Of a stretch of 64,000 nt of DNA, positions 48,359 through 61,521 are shown piece after piece. Positions within the stretch are counted from its first letter, which is position 1; each line of letters starts with the position of its first letter. The DNA comes from Physcomitrium patens (lineage: Eukaryota; Streptophyta; Bryopsida; Funariales; Funariaceae): positions 3,223,362-3,287,361 of the forward strand of contig NC_037261.1 of the NCBI RefSeq assembly GCF_000002425.4. Reading direction: 5' to 3'. Position numbers and translations under genes: made by a program. The notes under the pieces are model-generated. The model made no database searches and was not told where the DNA came from. It worked only from the letters and a program-made list of their open reading frames with translations.

Positions 48359-49309
48359 CCAGCAAACAAACAAGAAGATGAAGAAGAGCATTCTCAAAGT
48401 GAAGAAGGAGAGGAAGATGCCATGATAGAAGAGCCCAATACTATGAAGACTTCAATTCCAGCAAGATACAACAAGGACAATGAAGAGAATGAAGATGAAG
48501 AATACCAACCAATGAGTAAGAGAAAGAACTCCATAAGCCATACAAGGCAGCAAGAGGTGCATGAAGGCTCATCCTCTTTGCATGAAAGAAGATATCCAAC
48601 ACGTGAGAGAAGACCACAAGGTGAATGGTGGAAGAACCACATCTTTCCATAAGTAAGTGAAGACCATGACAATGTTGCTCTTCTTGATGATCCATTGACT
48701 TTGTGTGATGGAATGAGGTGTGGTGATGCAATGAAGTGGAAGAATGCCATGCAAGAAGAATACAAATCTCTTATAGACAATGAGACATGAGAGTTGACTC
48801 CACTTCCACCAAATCGTTCAGCAATTGGATGTAAGTGGGTGTTTAGAACCAAGAGAGATGCAAACGATTGAAGGTCAACAATGGGCTATGTATTCTTTGT
48901 TGGAGTGGGAGCCATATCTTCAAATTGCAAGTGACAACCAAACATTGCAAGGTCCACAATAGGGGCGAAGTACATGGCAGCAAGTCATGAACCAATGTAG
49001 GCAATTTGGTTGAGGTTGTTATTGGAAGATATTAGACTTGTGCAATTGGAGGCCATTCCATTGAGGTGTGACAATCTAGGATGTCTTGATTTTGCAAAGA
49101 ATCCAAAGGATCATGCAAGAACTAAGTACATTGATATTCAGCATCATTTCATAAGAGAGAAGATAGGGATGGAGATTATTGATATGATGTATTGTGAAAT
49201 CAAAAACATCTTGCCTGATTTGTTGACAAAAGCCTTAGTTAGAGAAAGACACAATAAGTTGAATAAGGCATTAGGATTGATAGCTAATTGACCAATAGCA
49301 AAGTGGGAG

Positions 49310-49543
49310 TGTTGAGAAAAGAACTCTTTAAGTAGTTGCTAATGGTCAATAGACTACAAGTGTTGTTAGGAATATTCCATAAGGTTAGGTGCTGATCTAT
49401 AGTACATTAGAGTACAAGGGGAGGGCTGGTCCTAGAAGATATCCCATATGGGTTGTAGCACTTGGTACCTTGGTACTAGTATATAAGGAAAGGGTTGGCA
49501 TGAGAAGAGTTATCTCATACCACACTCTATTTGTTATTGTGCA
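49310..49543 (+). mobile_element. 3' LTR of the inserted Copia element
   Basis: It starts TGTTGAGAAAAG directly after a purine-rich tract and ends TTGTTATTGTGCA. It contains TATATAAGG (near 49480) as a TATA-like site. Its end resembles the LTR-like end at 42170-42506, so the two Copia fossils belong to related families. Confidence 0.65.
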
Positions 49544-50345
49544 ACCTTGAGAATTTGGCTAAAAACTTCATTTGCTATTCTAAATTTCTAATCAAAGCTT
49601 CTATCTTATTTGTAAAGAAAAATGATGGATCTTTTCCAATGTGTGTAGACAATCAAGGACTCAACAAGATCAACATCAAGAATAGGTACCTTCTACCTTT
49701 AATTTGAAGACTTTTTGATCAACTCAATTAAGCAAAGATCTATATCAAAATAGAACTATGAAGAACATATATGTATTAAAATAAGAGATAAATAAAAAAC
49801 TATGTTTTAAATCAAGTATAGATATTTTGAATATAATATCATGCCTTTTGGATTCTTAATTATATTAATTATTTTTTAATATCTAATGAATGATATCTTT
49901 TATGAATTTCTTAATAAATTTATCATCTATTATTTAGATGACATCTTAATCTATTCCATGAATATAAAAGAATATGAAGTTCATGTTTGTCATGGATTAT
50001 AAAAACTAAATAATACAAGATTATATGTCAAGATAAAAAGTTTGAATTTTACACTACTCAAGTTGACTTCTTAAGATACATCATTTTAAATGATGGTCTT
50101 ATAATAGATCCTATGAAGGTCCAAACTATTATAGATTAGAAGATCCCAAAATAGTTAAAAATGTGTAATATTTTTAAAAATTTGCTAATTATTATTATAT
50201 CTTTATTAAGAATTTTTTTCAAGTTGTGGCTCCTTTTATATGTCTAATATGTAAAGACAAACTTGGATGGAACAAAAATATTCAAGCATCTTTTAAAGCC
50301 TTAAAGATAACTTTATTTATTTTTTTTATCAATCTTCTATTGCAT

Positions 50346-51680
50346 TGTTGTAATATATGTTATCTTGTTTAGAAATACACTGGGTACTTAACTATGGAAG
50401 GTGAAGTTGTATTTTACAAATATTCAAAAAACCTTAATAATTTTTATCTATATAAGAAGAATGCAATTCAAATTTCTATTCAAAAGTGTTTAAAGTCAAT
50501 ACAAAGTAGTCAAAAAAATTCTTCTTAGTACCTTCAATCACATATAAATTCTAATCTCCTTATTACTTTTATAATAAGGTAATTTTGATTTTTGTTTGCA
50601 AGTCCTAATCCTCATTAGTGGACTTTAGCAAGCTGTAACTTATAATTTAATCATCCACTTGATTTAAAATTTTGCATACAAATGCCACTATAAATTTTTT
50701 ATATACTTAGAAAAATTCAAATCAATCATATTTACAAATTATGAAAAAAAGTCCAAAAACCGTATTGATATTATTTGGCTACTAATTTGAAAGTAAATAT
50801 AGATGTTCTAATAGTAATTTTTTCTTTTTCGACAATTAACTTCAATTCAAAATTGGTATATAGCTTGATCTTAAAGTCTTCTAATACCATGTCAAATTTC
50901 ACCTTGATCCAACTAATAGATCTTAAGATATCATAGAAATTCTATCCAACTCCAAATTGGCAACTTTTGATATCCTCTTCTATCAAAATCCAAATATCTC
51001 TCAACTGCACTATTAGATTAGTATAAAATTTTAAAAAAACTTAGCACATCTAATTAACCAAATATTATCAAATTTTGAACTATAGATGTGACACCAATTA
51101 TACGAACTAGCTAAGAGTACTAGCCCTAATTGTATTACATTAATCCCAAATCACTGATACAAATCTTGATTTTGAATAATAATTACAAAGTTATTCCAAA
51201 TCCAATAAAAATAAGCCTTATATATCTAAAATAGGCTTAAAGCTAGCTCATGAATCTTAATTTCTAATCTTCAAATAAATCCCTATTTGTTCTTAAGTAA
51301 TTATTTTAGTAGCTGGAGTTCTAATTTTAACCTTGTCTCATAAATGGTCGATCCTCAGATATTAGTCCAACCTATCTTAGGGATTTTATAGCTTAATTCT
51401 ACCTTTAATTTAATCATAGTATCAACTATATTAATTGTTTATCTCTTCTATCATATTTTTATTAATTTATGGTCTTTTTAAAGCAATAAAAAAAATTCTA
51501 TAGTCTAAAAGGTAAAATTATTAATCAACCTTTAACCTACTAGCTATTAAGATAAGAAAATAAACTAAAAAGCTTTTGTGAAATCCATGTTTAAATGTCT
51601 TGAATTATTATTAAACAAAAATGATTAAATATTAATTAAAAATTTATTTTTGATTATATTTTTATCATATAGTTGTATTG
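50346..51680 (-). repeat. Dispersed repeat R2, copy 2, inserted in Gypsy fossil G1
   Basis: The reverse complement aligns with 5951-7262 over its whole length. Gypsy RNase H similarity stops at its left edge and resumes at its right edge, which makes the insertion boundaries unusually clear. A short word TGTAATATA occurs at both ends, and GCAT lies just outside each end as a possible target duplication. Confidence 0.65.
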
Positions 51681-54240
51681 TAATATAATAGCATCAACTT
51701 ATGTAAGGCATTTTTCATGGAAAGAGGTGCATCAAACTTTCCTATAGGTATTGTTTTATCACAAATAGGAGCAGATGACAAGTTCTATTTGGTAGTTTTT
51801 AATTTCCAAAAAATTTCAGTAGATGAGATTAACTATAAGATCTACAATAAAGAACTTCTTACAATCATTGATTTATTTTAAGAACGACATTATTATCTTA
51901 AAGCCATCTATAATCTAGTCACTATAAATACAAATCACAACCTTAAATACTTCATGTCACTACATATTTTGAATCATTGCCAAGGCTATAGATGCATGTC
52001 TTTATCAAAATTTAATTTTAAGATTATTTATTGACCTAAGAAACAACAAGGTTTATCAAACGCCCTTTCTAAACATTCTTAATTTGTATTTAAAAAAAGA
52101 GATGTAACTTTTGATCAATAAAGAACAATTTTCTTAATGCTAAAATATTTTCATCTTGGAGCAATGAAATCAACATTAATTGTTGATTCAATCTTATTCA
52201 AGAAAGTGTATGTCATTTGATCTTCTTGTCCATGATATTAAAAATAATTCTTTTAAGTTCCATAATTCTTCTAAATTCAAATTCAAAAATAATTTATTTT
52301 ATTTCAAGCAATGATTATACATTCTAGAAGATAAAGCACAATTACATATTTTTTAAGCTTGTCATGACTTTTCAAAGTAAGACATTTTGGATATAATAAG
52401 ACTTTTTAGCTAATATTAAGCAATTTTTGGTGGTCTTAAATATAAAAGATAGTTAAAGACTTTGTACAACCATATGACATTTTTTCAAGATCAAAAATTC
52501 TTTGTCACTAATCTTATAGACTTCTTCAGCTATTCTTTATTCTAAAAGAAATAAAGTTTCTTATTTCTATGGATTTTATCATAGATCTTTTAATCTTAGA
52601 TTTATATAATTCTATATTTATAATAGTAAATCATTTTATTAAGATGGTATATTTTATATCATATATAAAATCTATCATAGGTAAAGGAATATCTAAGTTT
52701 TTTTTTTTTAACAATATCTATTGCTATTATAGATAATTTAAGATATTATATCAAATAGAAGAAATAAATTTGCATCAAAATTTTAAAATACTATTTTTAA
52801 GATTCTAAAGATAGATATAAATTATCTTCAACCTTTTATCTTTAAATTGATGGATAAATGGAATGGATGAATCAAGTATTGGAGTAGTATTTGAGATGTA
52901 CCATCAATTATTATTATGATGATTGAACAACACTTTTGTCATTGATAAAGTTTACATACAATAATTTCGTACATTTTTCTATTCAACAATTACTTTTTTT
53001 TTTTGCCAATTATGGTTATCATCTATAATTTAAAATTTTAGACTTTTTAAAAGTTAATAATCTTATAACAAAAGGTTTGACAAATTATTTATCAAAGCTA
53101 CATATAACAATGAAGGCATAATTAAAGAAAGCTCAAGAATGACAAAAGATCAATGTAGATGCCTTTCATAATGAACAACCACAATTTAACATAGGTGACA
53201 AGTTATAATTACTTCGTTGCAATATCAAAACTACTCAATACTATCATAAGTTGGACTATTGCAAGCTTGGATCTTTTCCTATTTATGAAGAAGTCAATCC
53301 TGTTACTTATCAATTATTTCTATTGGAGTCTATAAAGATCTATTTTATATTCTACTTATCTTTTTCTGAGCCATATATGACATTGAATATCTTGAGATGA
53401 AAAATAAATGCCACTTCTTGTTATAGAAGTAGATAATAATCAAGAGTTTGAGGTAGAAGAAATCTGAATTTGAAGGAGGTACCAAATTAGATTAAAATAT
53501 CTTATTCATTGGTAAAAATATGATATTGATAAATATACATAGGAGCCAGCAATGAATCTTACAAATAGAACAAAACAAAATTGAGGTTTTTTTTATTGAT
53601 AACATCTATCTAAACCAAGATAAAGAATAAGAAGATCTATGAAAGATGATGATTACTATTTGTAAAAATCATCTTTAGAAGGAGAAATAATATCATGGAT
53701 ATATATATTTATTCTAATAATTATATATATGTTTAGATAAAAATAGATTAATTTCATAATATTTTTTAGAAAGGTTTTTTTAGAAGCTTCATAGATGCAA
53801 TTTTGTCTTTACATCTATTTGTAGTTGATTGGTAGGTTAGAACTTAGTCAACAAGTTAGTGTCATATCACACATATTGATAGCTTGAAGAACAAGATAAT
53901 TATATGGTATACATATGTATAACTTACTTTGTAGATTAAAATTTATGTCTAGAAAAGTCAACACATGTTGGAAGTCTTATAGAACATTGCTACATAGCTC
54001 CTAATTAGATAATATATATGGAGGCAAGAATTAAACTTTCTTCACTCTTAAGAATGTTTTTCTAATCCTCAGTCTTATTTCAAAACTTTTTAATCTTTTT
54101 ATCTTTAGCAATAGTCATTCTAATCTTAAGACTATATTACATTTAGACTAAATATTTATTCTTTGTAAATTATACATGAATATTTTGAAATTCTTCTTGT
54201 TTTGATTCATATCCCTAGTAGTTGAGGCTTTCAAATCTAA

Positions 54241-55262
54241 TAAGATAAAGACTTTGTGATTTTTTAATTCTAAAAAAAATTCTATTATAAAATAAGATGA
54301 AGGATTTGAAGAGAAGATATGACCTTTATTAGATATTATACAAGATTCTAATTGCATGGTTCCTATTATAATTAGAAAAATTAATTTTCCAACATATTTT
54401 TTTCTTTAGCAACTATGTTCTTTACTACTTGATTATATTATTTTAGGCAATGTTGAATAATGTACTTAAGTTTCTTATAATATAAGCTCAATTCTTTTTA
54501 ACAATTTCAAGTCTTTTCTTATTTAATAAGAAGTTTAAAACATATCATGTCAATTTGCATAGATTTTGATCTTAATAAATAAGCTTGTGTGAACTTAGAA
54601 GCTATGGCCATGACTTCATTTGTATTTCTTTGATCAAATCTTTATTTTTTGGCATCTTTTAAAGCATCAATTATTGCATGCAATGACTTGAATAATAAAT
54701 TATTAAAATAAATCTACTATTTGTGCTATTAATATTAAATATTTGATATTTTCTTTTAATTCATATTAAAATTGATTGATAAGAGCCTTATCATTTCAAT
54801 CCACTTTGTAAGCAAGATTTAAAAATTCAACAATATATATAGTGGCTAAATGTGATCTTTATCATAAAAAATATAAATTTGAATTCTATTATCTTTATTT
54901 GATTATTTTTTTAAATGTAGTTATAAAAACTTCTAATAATAAATTTTAATAATAAAGTAATTACAAATATTTTTCTATCAAACATGCAAACTAAAAAAAA
55001 ACACTCTCAAAGAAAAGTGCACTTATAAATCCAACTTGAGTAAATCCAATGAAACTTCAAATAAAGTTTTATTTGTTGTAAAAATATTCAAAACTTTGAA
55101 CTTGTTCCATTGATCTTCTCCAACATACTTATCTTTGCTTCTTTTATACTTATAGATGCAAAACTTCTGAGATTTAATTGTAAATTTAATCTACTTGCTT
55201 CTTTCAATTCCACAACTTCTTGAAATAGATTTTAAACTTTATTATTGACTACTTCCATACGT
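54241..55262 (-). mobile_element. Gypsy gag fragment in reverse orientation (fossil)
   Basis: Read on the minus strand, it aligns with the gag areas at about 44670-45250 and 56330-56900 in the same order. It sits between the 3' LTR of G1 and the 5' LTR of G3 in the opposite direction. It is decayed, with many breaks. Confidence 0.55.
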
Positions 55263-57522
55263 TATCATAGACATATATATTTAATTTAGTAATTATCTAT
55301 ATAGTTAAATAGAAGTGAATAAAAATAGATTTAATTCATATTATCTTTTAAACAAGCTTCTTAAAAACTTCATAGATATTGCTTTGACTTTACACATGTT
55401 TGTAATTAATTCATAGACTAAAAATTTAATCAATAAGTTAGCTACATGTAACACATATTAGTAGCTTGTGGAATAAGCTAACTATATGGCCCACGTATAG
55501 ATAACTTGCTTTGCAAGTTATGACATGTATATAACAAAGTCAACATGTGTTGGAAGTCTTATAGCATATTGTTACATTGCTCTTAGTTAGGGAGTGTATA
55601 TGGATGCAAGAGTAAAGTCTTTTTCACTCTTGTCAATGCCTTTTTAGTCCTTTATCTTTTTTAAAGACTTTTTAGACTTCTTATCTTAGATAATAGGCAT
55701 TTTAATTGAAAGAATAATTTAATATCTTAGATAATAGGCATTATTAAATATTCTTATATCATCTTTGAGTAATTATTTAATCTTTTTGAGTGACATAAGA
55801 ATATCTTGGTCTTTCAATTCTTTAAGATTCATGTTCTTGATAATTTGACAAGACTGCTAATTTATTATTCTTCTCTTGTTTTAGAAGTAAGTAAATTATT
55901 CTACTTCCATTGTTGTATTTTGAAGGTTGAAGACTATCCACCTTTAAATAAATAATTTAATTTTTTAACACTAATTATTTTTTAAAAGAAAAATAATTAT
56001 TCCACTTTGTGGAAATTTTCATTTAATATTAGAAGTTACAAATTATCTTCTTTTATTTTATTTTATTTTATTTATTTGAGTTTTCTATAGAAAAAAAGAT
56101 CATGGATTCTATTCTTAAAAGAAATGAAAATAAATTTGAAACTATTACAAATCTTCATAAGCTTATGAATACTCTAAGAATAGAAATCTTATATATTTAT
56201 AATATAAATCATAGATGTATTATTCCAATATATATGGAAGAAGTCCATAGTATATACTAAAAAGTTTTGCAATTGAAGAAAATAAATAGATCAACTTCAC
56301 AACCAAATTCAAGAATTCTTACTTTTATAAATATAAAAGATATAAGGATTAGTATACTCAAGAATTTTGATGGAACAAAATCAAAATTTTAAAGATTTCT
56401 ACAATAAGTTGAATTCTATTTGAGGTTGCATCTTTTCCAATATCTCAATGGATTTACTCAAATTGAATTTATAGATGCATTTTTATTAAAAAGTACTCTC
56501 TCTCAGTTTATATCTATGATAGAAAAAGATTTACGACTATTCTATAACTTGAATTTATTCTTAGAAGTATTTAGGTCTATATTTGAAGAAAGTGATCAAA
56601 AAATAGTTACAAAGATCAAGCTCGTATCACTATAATAAGGATCTCATTTAACCACCACATATATTATTGAATTCCAAAATCTTACCTATGATATGGATTA
56701 AAATGACAAAGCCCTTATGAATCATTTTTTATATGGATTAATAGATAATATCAAAGATTTATCATTGACAATACTAAGAAAAATTCCTCAGTAGAATTTA
56801 TTACTCAAGCCATTACATGCAATAGTCAATTCTTTAAAAGATATTAAAAATAAAGATTTGATAAAAAAATATAAGTAAAATCATAACAACACCTTTTAAG
56901 TTTTTAGAAGCTTACTTGTCTAAGCTAGAGCCTATGCAAATTAACATGGTACATTTTAAATTTCTTATTAAGCAAAAAAAACTCATTGTTGTCAAGAAGG
57001 TTTATACATATATTGTGGAGAATCCAAGCATACTACTCAACATTGTCTAAAGAAGCAAAATGAGGAGCATGGTTGCTAAAAAGGACGTTGTATTGGAAAA
57101 AAAAATTCTCCAATTATAGCACAGATTGTGTGGCTAGAATCTTGAATAATACCTATTAAAGGTCTTATTCTTTCTTCAGATTTCTCATCTTATTTTACAA
57201 TAAAATTTTTATTAGGACCAAAAAATCACGAAGTCTTAGCTTTGATAGATTTAAAAGTGTCAATCTATTTTATAGATAAATATTTTGTTAAAAAATAAGA
57301 GATATTATGAGTCAAGAAAATTAAATCTATACATGTAGAAGTCATAGATAGTTGTTTGTTTTCTTTTGGAGATATTATTCCATAGGATTATTTCTTCAGA
57401 TATAACAACCAAATTTTATAATAGCATAGTAATATTTAATGTGATAAGATCTCCTTCAAATCTAGTTATTTTAAGATTATTGTAGTTAAAAAAATATAAC
57501 CCTCAAATAGATTGATATAAGT

Positions 57523-58705
57523 CATCAAATTGACTCACTTATTTTTGTAGGATAAAAAATATGTATTTAAAATGCATTAAATCACAATATATAGTGAGTA
57601 GTATAGAAATCCTTAAAGAAATAAAAAATTAGAATGTTAGAAGTAGAAATGAAGTCTTAGTAAGTCTTAGAAGCAATTATCTTTGTTGGTTTAGTATTTT
57701 TATTCATTGTTGAATATTAAGGATTATTATTAAGACCAATATTTATATTGGTCTTCTATCTATATGTACTAATAAAAACTATAAAGTTTAGTAGTTAGAA
57801 GAAGCATGAGAAAGAATCTTATGTCATTTTAATTATTGATATAAAAAATAGAATTTATATTAGATTTAAATTAATTTTTATTATTATCAAAAATTAACAA
57901 GGTAGAAAAATATAGCCTTAGATGGATATTAGCATTATAAAAATATTATAGAATTTTTCAGAATTTATTTAGAATTTATTTAGAATTTATTTAGAATATT
58001 TTAGATTAATTTTTAAGATCTTAGTAAAAATGAGTTTTACCACTTTGGGAGTCTTTATGAAGAAATAGAGCAAGATTTGAAGGTCTTACAAGGTTCTTGT
58101 ACTAATTGGGTATTTTTAAATACTATAGTGAGGTCAAAATCACAAAAATGTTGATCCTTCTAGTAGAAAATAGGAGGACCAGCAGCTAGTGTAGCCCTTG
58201 TAAGAAGAGAAGTGTACAAGTCCCATATGGATTATAGCACTTTGAAGGTAGTTAGGAGGATAAGACTAAGGCTTCGTGGCCTCTCTTAGACACCCTTATT
58301 CACTACATGTGAACCTTAGTGAGGCTCGAACCCTTGATCTATAAGTAAGTTACTTTTGAGATAAAATATTTTTACTTCACTTTTCAATTATTTACTTCAT
58401 ATCTTTAAAACCTCATAACTTATAGTAATTTGGATTTATATGATTCTTATGTCATTGAAAATTAAATAAATTTCCTATTTAAAAATATATTTTCTATTTT
58501 CTATTTTTATTGGATAAAAACATAGTGAATAGAATGTGACTTAGTTTTGGATGTTGTAATTGCTTCATGTCATTTATTTCAATTACTTTGTGGTTGTTCT
58601 TCTTTTGTTCTTGTTAATTACCTACTTCACTTCACACCACAAATTAGAAGCAACTCTTAATTGATGCCATCTTATAACTTGTATTAAGGAGTGAAAATTT
58701 AAATT
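57523..58705. mobile_element. Unclassified insertion in G3, with a SINE-like part
   Basis: Comparison with G1 shows continuous Gypsy similarity up to about 57522, resuming at about 58706. G1 has no counterpart of the 1.18 kb between. Part of it (58150-58350) is much less AT-rich. On the minus strand it holds GGGTTCGAGCCT, close to a Pol III B box. The stretch CCCATATGG near 58223 recalls the Copia LTR at 49444. The nature of the insertion is unknown. Confidence 0.45.
58150..58350 (-). mobile_element. Possible tRNA-derived SINE
   Basis: On the minus strand GGTTCGAGCCT (near 58320-58332) differs from the tRNA B-box consensus at one place. A convincing A box is not found in the AT-rich sequence upstream, and no poly-A tail is clear, so this is tentative. 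Confidence 0.25.
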
Positions 58706-59313
58706 CATAATTAAATTTCTTGTAACCTTAATTTTTCTTATAATTTGATCTAAAATTCCATTAATCAAATAGAAATGCATGAGTCTAGTACATCCAAATT
58801 TTTACTAATAGGTACAAAAGCTTTTATGCATGTGGCAAAAAAAAGATCATCTTTTGCTATAAGTGCCACTTCTATTTTTGATGGTGAAAAAATATCAAGT
58901 AATTTTTTTAACTAATATTAAGATTTCTATGATATTTTTAAAAAGAAGAATAAAGATATTCTTTCAAAGCATTGATCTTAATATTCTTATCACATTAATT
59001 ATATGATTATTTAATTGATTTACAAGAAAGAGCTCAACCAACATTCCAATTAATCTATAACTTATTATAAAATAAGTTGGCTATATTAAATAAATATATT
59101 AACAAAAAATTAGCTAAAAACTTCATATGTCATTCAAAATTTTCAATAAGACATCTTATCTTATTTGTAAAGAAAAAAAATATATAGACTATCAAAGAGT
59201 TAATAAGATTACTATTAAGAATAGGTATCTCCTACCTTTGATTTCAAAACTTCTTAATCAAATCAAGAAAACAAAGATCTATACAAAAATAGATCTACAA
59301 GGAGCATACTACA

Positions 59314-59526
59314 TGGTATCAAGGATAAGAACTTGATGAAAATAAATAAATAAGTGAGACTTTTTCAAAGAAGTATAAAAAAATAAAAATAAAAAATGTA
59401 TATTTAAAAAAACTAAAATGGCTATTGCCAAAAGATAAGAAAACTAGAGACTTTTTGAAACTAGATGAGAAGCAAGAAATGAATTAATAAGAGTGAAAAA
59501 GACTTTATTCTTGCATCTATATATAC

Positions 59527-59574
<48 letters not shown>

Positions 59575-59906
59575 TCTATATATGAGCTATATCGTAATGT
59601 TCTATAAGATCTTTAAAAAATATTGACTTTATGCAACACATATCTTAATTTACAAGGCAAGTTTTCTATATGGATGTCACATAATTAACTTATTTTGTAA
59701 GCTATCAATGTGTGTGGTACATGGTTAATTTATTGGCCAAGTTTCTAACCTATCAATCAACTAAAAATATATGTAAAATTAGAAGAATATCTATGAAGCT
59801 TCTAACAAGCTTTCTTTAAAGATATTATGAAATTAATCTACGTTTAACTTTTTCTACCTATTTATATTATCTTGGTAACAATTACAATAAATATATGTCC
59901 ATCACA
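59314..59906 (-). mobile_element. Solo LTR in G3 reverse transcriptase (fossil)
   Basis: It runs in minus orientation, starting TGTGATGGACATAT and ending ACCATG/CA, and aligns with the LTR at 61000-61521. Gypsy reverse transcriptase similarity stops at its left side and resumes at its right side, so it inserted into G3 and lost its internal part by LTR recombination. It contains a (TA)n tract (59529-59572). Confidence 0.6.
59529..59572. repeat. (TA)n microsatellite in a solo LTR
   Basis: About 22 TA units. The other LTR copies have only a short TATATATA at this place, so the tract grew after insertion. Confidence 0.98.
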
Positions 59907-60752
59907 CCTCGTCTCTATGAAAGAAAGAGATGAATAGAAGATTACTTTTCAAATAAGGTATGAATAATTTGAATATAATATCATATCTTTTTGACTCACA
60001 AATGCATCAATTATTTTTCAACATTTCATAAATGACATTTTTTATGAGTTTTTCAATAATTTTATTATCTATTATTTAAACAACATTGTAATCAACTCCA
60101 AAAGGACAAAAAAAATATAAACTCTATGTTTGTCGTATGTTACAAAAATTTAGAGATATAAGATTATATGCTAAGATAAAAAAAAGTGTATATTCTATAC
60201 TACTCTAGTTTATTTTTCAAGATATATTATTTCTAATCAAGGATTAATAATGGATCCAAAGAAGGTCTAAACTATTATGGATTGGAAGATCTCAAAAATA
60301 ATCAAAGTTATGCAATATTTTTGGGATTTGTCAATTATTACAAGATCTTCATCAAAAAAAATTTCAAGCTGTGGCTCTTTTTACACGTTTGACATTTAAA
60401 AATAAACTTGAATAGAACAAAGAAGAAAATACATCTTTTGAAGGTTTAAAGATAATATTTATTTCTACACCAATTATACATTATGTTGATTTTTTCAAGA
60501 AATTCTTTATAAAAATAAATGTATCAAACTTTGCTATAGGTATTATTTTGTCACAAATGGAAGAAAATTACAAACTCTATTCAATAGCTCTTCATTCTAA
60601 GAAATTTTTAGTAATTGATTATAAGCTATTCTCATTTATAAATAACTTAATCTTATTGTTTATTGATTACATCTACCAAAGTCTATGAAGATCCATTTTA
60701 TATTCCACATATTGTTTTTTCAACCATATAAGATAATAAATATCTTAAAAAG

Positions 60753-60776
60753 ATTTTTTTTTTTTTTTTTTTTTTT
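60753..60776. repeat. T homopolymer in G3
   Basis: About 24 consecutive T bases in the fossil integrase end. Confidence 0.98.
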
Positions 60777-60999
60777 CTTATAGAAGTGAATAATAATCAA
60801 GAATTTGAGGTGGAAGAAGTCTTAGATTGAAGGTAATGCCAAAATAGATTAAAATATCTTCTTCATTAGCAAAGATATGATATAAGTGAATACACATGAG
60901 TCCTAATAAAAAATCTTGTAAATGCAACAAAGAAAATTGAAGCTTTTCATTAATAACTTCTTATCAAGGACATGAACTAAAAAATGATGCATAAACCAA

Positions 61000-61521
61000 T
61001 GAAATCTGTATCAAAGAAAGAATAAAAAAATAAAAATAAGGAAATACATATATTAAAAAGAAACTAGAATAGCTTATTGCCAAAAGAAGAAAAAACTTGA
61101 GACTCTTGAAAGTAGACTAGAAGCAAGAAAGGTGTTGACAAGAGTGAAGAGAGCTTCACTCTTCTCTCTCTATATATACTATCTAACTAAGGGCTATTTG
61201 GCAATATTCTATAGGACCTCCAATATGTATTGACTTTATATGATACATGCCTTGACTTACAAGGCAAGTTTTCTTATGTGTAGGCCATATAATTAGCTTG
61301 GTCTTCAAGCTAACAATATGTGTGGCACATGGCCAACTTGTTGACCACTTTTTTAATCCAAAAAATCAATTATAGACACCTATAAAGTCAAATCAACATC
61401 TATAAAGCTTCTAAGAAGCTTCTATAGAAGCTATTATAGAATTAACTTATTTTACTCACTTCTATTTATTTCTATCTATTTATACAAGTTATTACTAACT
61501 TACATGTGTATGTCCGTGACA
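61000..61521 (-). repeat. 3' LTR of G4
   Basis: It is 522 bp with TG...CA ends and is the clearest LTR in the window. It serves as the reference for the LTR copies at 31900, 35600, 42515, 53691, 55263 and 59314. Confidence 0.65.

Larger units (their letters stand above)
46327..49543 (+). mobile_element. Copia element fossil inserted in G1
   Basis: A long open segment (46817-48652) carries a Copia gag, a zinc-knuckle region and a gag-pre-integrase domain, followed by an acidic stretch and a YPTRERRPQGEWW-type segment normally found upstream of reverse transcriptase. RNase H similarity lies at about 48860-49290. A purine-rich tract precedes a 3' LTR (49310-49543, TG...CA, 234 bp). No matching 5' LTR is recognised and the reverse transcriptase is not recognised, so it is a broken, shortened copy. 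The Gypsy reverse transcriptase reads on from its right edge, so it is younger than G1. A perfect 55-bp inverted repeat links its leader to its open segment. Confidence 0.75.
42515..54240 (+). mobile_element. Gypsy chromovirus fossil G1 with two later insertions
   Basis: The order of parts on the plus strand is typical of a chromovirus. It runs: partial 5' LTR (about 42515-42990), leader, gag (about 44670-45560), protease-like area (about 45640-45850), reverse transcriptase (resumes at about 49550-50340), RNase H (about 51700-52090), integrase (about 52140-53300) and a chromodomain-like end (about 53400-53600). A polypurine tract (53676-53690) and 3' LTR (53691-54240) close it. A Copia element (46.3-49.54 kb) and repeat R2 (50.35-51.68 kb) interrupt it. 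The two LTRs differ by something like a fifth by eye, so the insertion is old. It is broken throughout. Confidence 0.7.
55263..60999 (+). mobile_element. Gypsy chromovirus fossil G3 with insertions
   Basis: The parts in order on the plus strand are: 5' LTR (about 55263-55870), gag (about 56330-57060) with a zinc-knuckle area, and a protease-like area (about 57130-57400). Reverse transcriptase (from about 59000, resuming after a solo LTR at 59907), RNase H (about 60430-60650) and a chromodomain-like end (about 60780-60960) follow. Two insertions interrupt it: an unclassified 1.18-kb segment (57523-58705) and a solo LTR (59314-59906). It is related to G1 and G4, is broken throughout and is old. 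Confidence 0.65.
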
